Shown: positions 37,869 through 43,988 of the stretch, one piece after another
How positions within the stretch are numbered: the first letter of the stretch is position 1
How the letters are laid out: the number at the start of each line of letters is the position of its first letter
DNA from: Akkermansiaceae bacterium
GTDB lineage: Bacteria; Verrucomicrobiota; Verrucomicrobiia; Verrucomicrobiales; Akkermansiaceae
Assembly: GCA_028822935.1 (NCBI GenBank)
Contig: JAPKCM010000005.1
Coordinates: forward strand, 37,584-101,583
DNA length: 64,000 bases
Direction of reading: 5' to 3'
Notes under the pieces: model-generated
Seen by the model: the letters and a program-made list of their open reading frames with translations, nothing else
The model's database searches: none
What the model was told of the DNA's origin: nothing
Program-made: the position numbers and the translations under genes

Positions 37869-39086
37869 ATGAAAATCGTCGCCATTCTAGCCACCCTCGA
37901 CACCAAAGCTGCCGAGGCCGACTTTATGCGCACTGAAATCGAGACTCTCGGTGGCAAAGCCCTCCTCATCGACCTCTCCCTCGTCGGCGACTCGGACCTT
38001 AACGCAGACGTTTCAAAACAGGAAGTCATCTCCGCGGGCGGCGGTAATCTCGACGAACTCCTCGTCAAACCCAACCGCGAGCAATCCAATCCCTTCATCG
38101 TCGCCGGAGCCACCAAGCTCCTCCTCGAACTCCAGGAAGGTGGAAAAATCGACGCCGTTGTCACTCTCGGCGGCACCCAAGGCACCTCCACCTGCGCCCC
38201 CATCCTTCAGGCCCTTCCTTATGGCTTCCCGAAGGTCATGCTTTCCACCGCCGCTTCCGGCGACACCTCCCCCTTCGTCGGCATCAAGGACATCACGATG
38301 ATGTTTGCGGTCTCCGACATCCTCGGCCTCAACGTCTTCTCCCGCAAAATCCTCGCCAACGCCGCCGCTGCTGCTTGGGGCATGGCGCAGTCCGAGCAGT
38401 GCATCACCAAATCCACCGCCAAGGGCGTCATCGGAATGTCCAACCTCGGCGTCCTCACCAAAGGCGCGATGCACGCCATCGATCTCTTTGAAAAAGCGGG
38501 CTACGAAGTCATCACCTTCCACGCCATCGGAGCCGGTGGCGATGCCATGGAACAAATGATGAAAGAAGGCATCATCAACGCCGTCTTCGACTACGGCCTT
38601 GGCGAAATCGCCGACGGCGTCTGGGGCGTCCTCCGCGCCGGTGGCCCTGAGCGGCTCACCGTCGCCGGAAAACTCGGCCTCCCCCAAGTCATCGTCCCCG
38701 GCGGTTCCGAACACCTCGGCATCCTCGTCAACGAGCCCAACAAAGTTCCCGCCGGCTACGAAGACCACCAAATCACCTGGCACTCACCCTACGTCTTCGT
38801 CCCCCGCCTCAACGCCGAGGAACAAGGCCGCGTCGCCAAAGCCATCGGCGAAAAACTGCTCCACTCCACCAAGGACACCCTTTTTCTCATGCCTCTCAAA
38901 GGCGTCTCGAGCTACTCCGCCGAAGGTGGCGAACTCTACAACCCCGAGCTCGACGACGCCTACTGGGAGTCCCTCCAAAAGGAACTTCCCAACACCATCG
39001 AGATCGAATCCATGGACAACAACGCCCAGGATGACGTCTTCGTCGAACGCGCCGTCAACTACCTCATCGACAAGCTCGAAAACTAA
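37869..39086 (+). CDS. Tm-1-like ATP-binding domain protein (UPF0261)
   Basis: The 405 residues match UPF0261 over full length: KIVAILATLDTKAAEADFM, VVTLGGTQGTSTCAPILQ, KVMLSTAASGDTSPFVGIKD, then ITMMFAVSDILGLNVFSR, GVIGMSNLGVLTKGAM, VIVPGGSEHLGILVNEP. In plants this domain is the N-terminal part of Tm-1, known for binding and inhibiting a tobamovirus replication protein; the bacterial reaction is not known to me. ATG 37869 is chosen at the conserved N-terminus. Its TIM-barrel counterpart is encoded 6 kb upstream. Confidence 0.88.
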   Translation: MKIVAILATLDTKAAEADFMRTEIETLGGKALLIDLSLVGDSDLNADVSKQEVISAGGGNLDELLVKPNREQSNPFIVAGATKLLLELQEGGKIDAVVTLGGTQGTSTCAPILQALPYGFPKVMLSTAASGDTSPFVGIKDITMMFAVSDILGLNVFSRKILANAAAAAWGMAQSEQCITKSTAKGVIGMSNLGVLTKGAMHAIDLFEKAGYEVITFHAIGAGGDAMEQMMKEGIINAVFDYGLGEIADGVWGVLRAGGPERLTVAGKLGLPQVIVPGGSEHLGILVNEPNKVPAGYEDHQITWHSPYVFVPRLNAEEQGRVAKAIGEKLLHSTKDTLFLMPLKGVSSYSAEGGELYNPELDDAYWESLQKELPNTIEIESMDNNAQDDVFVERAVNYLIDKLEN

Positions 39087-39087
39087 G

Positions 39088-39265
39088 AAAGGAGTCGCGG
39101 CGCCCCCGCCGCTTCGCTTTGCAGGCCCCTCAACCAAGATTAGTCCCATTCGCAAGATTCGCGTTCTAAACCTCCACAACCGAGCCCCCTCAACCAATCT
39201 GCGTCCATTTGCCTCCGGCTATCTCCGCTTCGCTCCGGTCGCGAAATCTGCGGATCAACCACCCT
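39088..39265. repeat. Intergenic composite repeats
   Basis: Three motifs recur here: aaggagtcgcggcgcc (39091), cccctcaaccaagatt with cctccacaacc (39126-39181), and cccctcaaccaatctgcg with gcgaaatctgcggatcaacc (39186-39260). Related copies are near 30088 and 41112-41285. It separates the Tm-1-like and LsrF-like genes. Confidence 0.6.
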
Positions 39266-39331
39266 TCCAAGCTTCTCAAATTTCGTGATCAAATCTCACA
39301 TTTCAAATCTCAAACCAAAAAAACTACTACC

Positions 39332-40210
39332 ATGGCTGACTTAGACGACATCAGAGACGGAGACAATTTCGGTCTCAATACACCCGCCGACACCTCTTCA
39401 TTTTACCTGAAGGGAATGAACAGCGCCTCTTGGGGCATCAAGAACCGCATGTCCCGCATCTTCAACCGCAAGTCCGGACGTACCGTCATGCTTGCTTTCG
39501 ACCACGGCTTCCTCATGGGACCCACCTCCGGTCTGGAGCGCATCGACCTCAACATCGCCCCGCTTGCCGAAGAAGCTGACTGCCTCATGGGTTGCCGCGG
39601 CATGCTCCGCACCAGCATCCCTGCGGAAAACACCAAGCCCATCTGCCTCCGCACCGACACCGGAACCACCATCCTCACCGAGATGAACCACAACGTTCTC
39701 ATCTCCGAGATCGATGCCATCTCCATGAACGTCTCCGCCATGGCCGCCATGCTCGCGATCGGCGACGCTGACACCGAAGCCATCACGGTGGCCAACTTCA
39801 GCCGCCTCGTCGACATCGGCAACAAATACAGCATCCCCGTCATGGGCGTCACCGCTGTCGGCAAGGACATGGCTCGCGACTCCCGCTACTTCGGCCTCGC
39901 TTCCCGCGTTTGTGCTGAAAATGGCGCTTCCATCGTCAAGACCTACTACACCGAAGGCTTCGAAAACGTCGTCGCCGCCTGCCCCGTCCCCGTCGTCATC
40001 GCCGGTGGTAAAAAACTCCCTGAGCTCGAGGCGCTCGAACTCTGCTACAACGCCATCCAGTGTGGTGCTTCCGGAGTCGACATGGGCCGCAACGTCTTCC
40101 AGTCCGAGGCTCCCCTCGCGATGATGAAAGCCGTCAAAGAAGTCGTCCACAACGGGGCCACCCCCGCCGAAGGATTCGACCTCTTCAACACCATCAGTAA
40201 CGAAGCTTAA
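39332..40210 (+). CDS. LsrF-like thiolase / class I aldolase family enzyme
   Basis: The 292 residues follow E. coli LsrF closely from the first residue: MADLDDIRDG, KSGRTVMLAFDHGF.MGPTSGLERID, GVTAVGKDMARDSRYF, ASIVKTYYTEG, IAGGKKLPELEALELCYNAI, SGVDMGRNVFQSEAP. Lys203 in VKTYY falls at the position of the LsrF catalytic lysine. LsrF transfers an acetyl unit from 3-hydroxy-2,4-pentanedione 5-phosphate to CoA, giving acetyl-CoA and DHAP. No LsrK, LsrG or Lsr transporter is in the window, so the substrate may differ. ATG 39332 is the start by homology. Confidence 0.88.
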   Translation: MADLDDIRDGDNFGLNTPADTSSFYLKGMNSASWGIKNRMSRIFNRKSGRTVMLAFDHGFLMGPTSGLERIDLNIAPLAEEADCLMGCRGMLRTSIPAENTKPICLRTDTGTTILTEMNHNVLISEIDAISMNVSAMAAMLAIGDADTEAITVANFSRLVDIGNKYSIPVMGVTAVGKDMARDSRYFGLASRVCAENGASIVKTYYTEGFENVVAACPVPVVIAGGKKLPELEALELCYNAIQCGASGVDMGRNVFQSEAPLAMMKAVKEVVHNGATPAEGFDLFNTISNEA

Positions 40211-40219
40211 GCAAACGGG

Positions 40220-40240
40220 GCCGCGACCTCCGGTCGCGGC
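40220..40240 (+). other. Perfect 9-bp-stem hairpin after the LsrF-like gene
   Basis: gccgcgacc (40220-40228) pairs perfectly with ggtcgcggc (40232-40240) around a 3-nt loop. It precedes the terminator and has no T-run, so it may stabilise the transcript end. Confidence 0.5.
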
Positions 40241-40253
40241 GCCAAAAAGTTCC

Positions 40254-40284
40254 AAAGCCCCGGGTCCCATCCCCGGGGCTTTTT
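40254..40284 (+). terminator. Rho-independent terminator of the LsrF-like gene
   Basis: AAAGCCCCGG pairs with CCGGGGCTTTT around gtcccatcc, with a T-run at 40280-40284. It lies about 45 nt after the stop. Confidence 0.82.
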
Positions 40285-40287
40285 CCC

Positions 40288-40366
40288 AAAAGGAGCGGTG
40301 GCGCCCTCGCCGCTGATCAACCAAGCTCTCCTAGCGTCCAAGCGGCGAGGGCGCCACCACTCCTTT
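40288..40366. repeat. REP-like inverted repeat, 26-bp arms
   Basis: The arms at 40288-40313 and 40341-40366 are reverse complements with one mismatch (aaaggagcggtggcgccctc on the left). The spacer is 27 nt. The left arm resembles the flank of the element at 16452, and truncated relatives begin at 37556 and 39088. Confidence 0.75.
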
Positions 40367-40405
40367 CCCAAGCCCCAACGGGCGATCTAACCTCCCGCCA
40401 CTCCC

Positions 40406-41080
40406 ATGACCCGCGCCGAAAAAATCGACCTCATCCGCTCCCGCCCGCAACTCTCCGTCGCCACCCTCAGCGCCGACATGGGCAACCAGGCCGCCGCCCT
40501 CCAAACCCTCGCGGAAAATGACGTCAACCTCCTCCACTTCGATGTCATGGACGGCAACATCTGGCCCAACATCACCGTCGGCTCACCCTTCGTCGCCGGC
40601 CTTAAAACCGACCTCCTCAAGGACGTCCACCTCCTCATCGACAAACCCGAGAAACACATCGCCGCGTTCGCGAAGGCCGGAGCCGATCTCATCTCATTCT
40701 CCGCCGACAACACCGCCGACATCGGGACCACCCTTTCCCTCATTTCCGAAAACGAAGACATCGTCCGCGGGGTCTACCTTAATCCCGGAACCTCCGTCGA
40801 GACCATCAAACCTCATCTCGACCAAATCGACTACGTCCTCCTCCTCGGCGTCGGCCCCGACACCGGCAAGGAACTCTTCCTCGACGACCTCCCCGCGAAA
40901 ATCGAAGCCCTCCTCGCCGCCAAACCCGACCTCCTCATCTGCATCGATGGCGGCGTCAACAAAACCACCATGCCCCAGATCGCGAGCATGAAACCCCACT
41001 TCGTCGTCTCCGGCTCCGCCATCTTCAACAACGAAGATCCCGTCGAAAACCTCAAGTTTTTCCACCAAACTTTGGCCTAA
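40406..41080 (+). CDS. Ribulose-phosphate 3-epimerase family protein
   Basis: The 224-residue TIM barrel has SVATLSADMGNQ, LLHFDVMDGNIWPNITVG (His and Asp metal ligands), VHLLIDKPEKHI (third ligand) and CIDGGVN (catalytic Asp). These are the Rpe/AlsE epimerase signatures. It probably epimerises a ketose phosphate at C3. True housekeeping Rpe is one option, but its place among Tm-1, LsrF and SDR genes points to a pathway-specific epimerase. It has its own start 120 nt after the terminator. Confidence 0.85.
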   Translation: MTRAEKIDLIRSRPQLSVATLSADMGNQAAALQTLAENDVNLLHFDVMDGNIWPNITVGSPFVAGLKTDLLKDVHLLIDKPEKHIAAFAKAGADLISFSADNTADIGTTLSLISENEDIVRGVYLNPGTSVETIKPHLDQIDYVLLLGVGPDTGKELFLDDLPAKIEALLAAKPDLLICIDGGVNKTTMPQIASMKPHFVVSGSAIFNNEDPVENLKFFHQTLA

Positions 41081-41111
41081 TAAATCCAAAATTCTAGAAT
41101 CAGAAACTCGA

Positions 41112-41285
41112 AACCCCTCAGCCAAGATTCGCCTTCAAAACCTCCACAACCAAGTTTGCCTAAAGACTACCTCCGCAAACTCCGGTTCGTCCATTTCGTA
41201 TCTCTCGTGGTTCCAAAAACCCACAACCCAGCCCCTCAACCATCCATCTTAATCTACGAAATCTGCGGATAAACCTCCCCAACCC
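41112..41285. repeat. Intergenic repeats before the SDR gene
   Basis: cccctcagccaagatt with cctccacaaccaag (41114-41153) and cccctcaaccatcc with acgaaatctgcggataaacc (41232-41275) match motifs near 39126-39260 and 30088. No gene is present in this 219-nt spacer. Confidence 0.55.
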
Positions 41286-41299
41286 AGCCCCACAAAATC

Positions 41300-42067
41300 A
41301 TGTCTGATCAAATCCACGCTAATAAAGTAGCCATCGTCACCGGAGCCGCTGGCGGCATCGGTCGCGCCACCGTCGAACGCCTCCGCAACGACGGAGCCAC
41401 CGTCGTCGGCCTCGACATCAATCCAGCGGTCGTCGAAAACCTCACCGGCGAACGCCTCACCGGAATCGTCTGCGACATCACCGATGACGCCGCCATGAAG
41501 GCCGCCATCGACGCCACCGTCGCCAAGCACTGCAGCCTCGACCTCATCGTCGCCAACGCCGGCATCTTCAAATCCGGCGAATACATCGAAGACCTCCTCG
41601 AATCCTGGGACCTCCACATCAAGATCAACCTCACCGCCACCCAGCGCTTCCTCAAGTTCTCCATCCCCCACCTCAAAAAGAGCACCCTCTCGCCGAGCAT
41701 CATCATCATCGGCTCGCGGAACTACGCCGCCCCCGGACCAGGCGCCGCCGCCTACTCGGTCACCAAAGCCGGAGTCACCCAACTCGCCCGCGTCGCCGCC
41801 CTCGAGCTCGCCCCTGCCGGAATTCGCGTCAACATCATCCACCCCGATGCCGTCTTCGACACCGAAATCTGGACTGACGAAGCCCTCGAAAAATCAGCCA
41901 AGCGCTACGGCATGACCGTGCAGGAGTATAAAACGAAAAACCTCCTCAGCACCGAGATCACCTCCCACGGAGTCGCCGCCATGATCAGCACCGTCGCCGG
42001 CCCCGTCTTCTCCGCCACCACCGGAGCCCAAATCCCCATCGACGGCGGCAACGACCGCGTGATCTAG
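41300..42067 (+). CDS. SDR dehydrogenase related to the SDR domain of RhaD-SDR fusions
   Basis: It has the NAD(P) motif VTGAAGGIGRA, Ser in IIGSRNYAAPG, and the YxxxK pair in AAYSVTKAG. The last third (HPDAVFDTEIWTDEALEK, YKTKNLLSTEITSHGVA, GAQIPIDGGNDRVI) matches what I know of the dehydrogenase half of bifunctional rhamnulose-1-phosphate aldolase/short-chain dehydrogenase proteins. The aldolase half is absent here, so this is a stand-alone version. It probably handles a small aldehyde or a sugar. It is cytosolic, the last intact gene of the cluster, and followed by gene remnants. Confidence 0.87.
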   Translation: MSDQIHANKVAIVTGAAGGIGRATVERLRNDGATVVGLDINPAVVENLTGERLTGIVCDITDDAAMKAAIDATVAKHCSLDLIVANAGIFKSGEYIEDLLESWDLHIKINLTATQRFLKFSIPHLKKSTLSPSIIIIGSRNYAAPGPGAAAYSVTKAGVTQLARVAALELAPAGIRVNIIHPDAVFDTEIWTDEALEKSAKRYGMTVQEYKTKNLLSTEITSHGVAAMISTVAGPVFSATTGAQIPIDGGNDRVI

Positions 42068-42071
42068 TAAA

Positions 42072-42180
42072 TTGACGGGGAGTGGTAGCCGAATCACCAT
42101 TGATCCGGCGGGACGAGTCGTCATTCCCAAAGCGATTCGGGATCAACTCCACCTCGTATCAGGCAGCCTGACTTGGACAC
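42072..42180 (+). pseudogene. AbrB/MazE-type antitoxin fragment
   Basis: Starting at TTG 42072, the frame gives SRITIDPAGRVVIPKAIRDQ then LHLVSG, the core of an AbrB-type swapped-hairpin DNA-binding domain. Similarity then ends and the frame runs into unrelated sequence, with no PIN or MazF toxin downstream. It is most likely a decayed toxin-antitoxin antitoxin. It lies 4 nt after the SDR stop. Confidence 0.6.
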
Positions 42181-42304
42181 CACCGTATTTCTTCGAAACG
42201 AGCGGGAGAGCCACTCGACCTCGAAGCTCTCAAGCGCATCAGCCAACTTGGCCTCCGCCGCGGCACCCAAATTCCCACCGATGGCGGAAACGACCGCGTG
42301 ATCT
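42181..42304 (+). pseudogene. Remnant of a second SDR 3' end
   Basis: The reading GTQIPTDGGNDRVI repeats the SDR C-terminus GAQIPIDGGNDRVI. At the DNA level 42265-42304 matches 42026-42065 at 35 of 40 bases. The stop codon is missing and the frame runs on. The upstream part (EPLDLEALKRISQLGLRR) is not SDR-like. Confidence 0.6.
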
Positions 42305-42306
42305 CA

Positions 42307-43590
42307 TCACCTCGCACAAGTCCGAAACCCCGTAAAGACATCGGTCCTTCCCGGAAGGGAAGCCTGGCGGTAGCTGTTGCGGATGAGGCTGGAGCAGGTC
42401 GCGCACGATCCGCCCTTGGTCACCCGGTGGTCACCAAACTGCAGGACCGACATGTAGTGATACATATCGATCTCGAATCCCGCGTAGGGCAAAAACTGAC
42501 TACTCGTCCACTCCCAGGCTGTCCCTAACATTTGCAGGCAACCATTAGGACTCGCGCTCTCACCAAAGGCATCGACTGGAGCGGTGCCGAAGAAAGTCCC
42601 ATCCATATCCACCCGCCCGGAATTCATCTCATCATCACCCCAAGGATAGTGATGTGCTTCCGAACCGCGCGCGGCCGCTTCCCATTCTGGCTCAGTCGGA
42701 AGTCGACGTCCCGCCCATCGGCAAAAAGCCTCCGCCTCCCAGACGCAGACATGCAAGACCGGTGCCTCGAGTGGGAGGTTCTCCCACTGATCAAATTTGC
42801 GATGCTGCCATCTGCCATCTGCGTCACGACGCCAGTAGCTCGGCATCTCGCGCTTTCCTCCGTCGCCTTCCAACAGCCAACATTTCCCCCCAAAATCCCA
42901 GAGAGTTTCATTTTGATAGCCGCCAGCTTCGACAAATTCGAGAAACTCGCGATTACTCACCAGGGTCTTCGAAATTGAAAATGGCTCCACTCTCACCCGA
43001 TGTCCCGGCCGCTCGTTATCAAAACTAAAACCACCGGAAGAAAGCGGGGGCATCCCTAAAAAGTAGTCGCCACCCTGCACCCGGGCATCGCCTGAAATTC
43101 CGGAACCCTTTGGAAGATCGGCATTCAGAGTTGCGAATGACGGAGCAGGATATCCCAAGGTCTGCCTCGCCCAAAGCAAGGACTCAATATGCATCTGCTG
43201 ATGATGAATGACATAGCGAAGAAGATAGCCTTCCTCCTCATCAAGTGCCCTTCCCCCAAACTTCTCCCGAACCTCGTCGAGTACTCCGCGGTAGTAGTCA
43301 AACATTGTTCCCTTCTCGGGCACCACTCCGGGCCTCCAGCGATGCTTATGTGAAATCTCGAAGGAGTCCCAAATATCGTCATATCCCGGCATCCTGGCTT
43401 CGTTTTTACCAAACTTGCGCAGGAGAAAATACTCATAAAAGAAGGCCGAGTGCCCCAGCTCCCAGATCGGAGGATTCACTCCCGGAGAGTACGGCACCGC
43501 AAGGAGGGAGTCATCGAGATCATCCAACAAGGCGCGGGACTTTTGGTCCACCACATCGAGTTCAATCATCATCTTTTCTGCTGTCTTCAT
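42307..43590 (-). CDS. EgtB/SenA-type nonheme iron enzyme (SUMF1-like)
   Basis: An N-terminal DinB-like four-helix domain (about 1-160) contains NPPIWELGHSAF and HQQMHIE near residue 130, giving the three iron-binding His in the HxxxHxE pattern. A C-terminal formylglycine-generating-enzyme-like domain follows (about 175-427: VQGGDYFLGMP, FSISKTLVSNREFLEFVE, RLPTEPEWEAAARG, GTAWEWTSSQF). This layout is that of ergothioneine sulfoxide synthase EgtB and selenoneine synthase SenA. I cannot separate the two, and no EgtD, SenB or SenC is adjacent. It is not a sulfatase-maturating enzyme, which lacks the DinB part. Confidence 0.85.
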   Translation of the reverse strand: MKTAEKMMIELDVVDQKSRALLDDLDDSLLAVPYSPGVNPPIWELGHSAFFYEYFLLRKFGKNEARMPGYDDIWDSFEISHKHRWRPGVVPEKGTMFDYYRGVLDEVREKFGGRALDEEEGYLLRYVIHHQQMHIESLLWARQTLGYPAPSFATLNADLPKGSGISGDARVQGGDYFLGMPPLSSGGFSFDNERPGHRVRVEPFSISKTLVSNREFLEFVEAGGYQNETLWDFGGKCWLLEGDGGKREMPSYWRRDADGRWQHRKFDQWENLPLEAPVLHVCVWEAEAFCRWAGRRLPTEPEWEAAARGSEAHHYPWGDDEMNSGRVDMDGTFFGTAPVDAFGESASPNGCLQMLGTAWEWTSSQFLPYAGFEIDMYHYMSVLQFGDHRVTKGGSCATCSSLIRNSYRQASLPGRTDVFTGFRTCAR

Positions 43591-43988
43591 AATCGAATTT
43601 CCTGTTCCTGACAGATTTCCCGAGGAAACTCAATTCATTCAAATGGACCTCCGCCCCCAAGCAATTTGTCGAGAGGGCAAAAACTGGAATTTCCCCGAGA
43701 AGTCCGAAAGCTCTTTCGGGCTGCCTCATCGACAGGCTTGCCCACGAAGAGTCGTCAACAAGCCATGGAGATTTTACACACAGATTTCGTGCTCCGGGCG
43801 GGCGGGAAAATCTGTGTAAATCTGTGCCCAATTCTTTTAAATCTGTGCCAAAATTCCCAAACTTCGTATCCTTCACCTTGTTACTCTCATGTTAACAGCG
43901 CGCCCACGGTGCCGGTTCTTTTGCTAAAAGCTAAAAGCCAGCTCCGAAAACCCCGCAATCATCTTACCCTCCTCACGAACCACCCTCC
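43591..43988. other. Intergenic region with short direct repeats
   Basis: This 398-nt spacer separates divergent genes. At 43771-43850 it has several aaatctgtg units (43808, 43818, 43839) that resemble the aatctgtgg motif at 30111. No gene is seen; both promoters must be here. Confidence 0.45.

Noticed and set aside
39398..40324. 308-codon antisense frame opposite the LsrF-like gene
   Set aside because: Low-complexity Gly/Asp/Val composition and no family motif; shadow of a well-supported gene.
40288..40366. Insertion-sequence terminal repeats
   Set aside because: The arms are only 27 nt apart with no transposase between, so a REP-like palindrome fits better.
42307..43590. Formylglycine-generating (sulfatase-maturating) enzyme
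   Set aside because: The FGE-like fold is fused to a DinB domain with HxxxHxE, which indicates the EgtB/SenA type instead.
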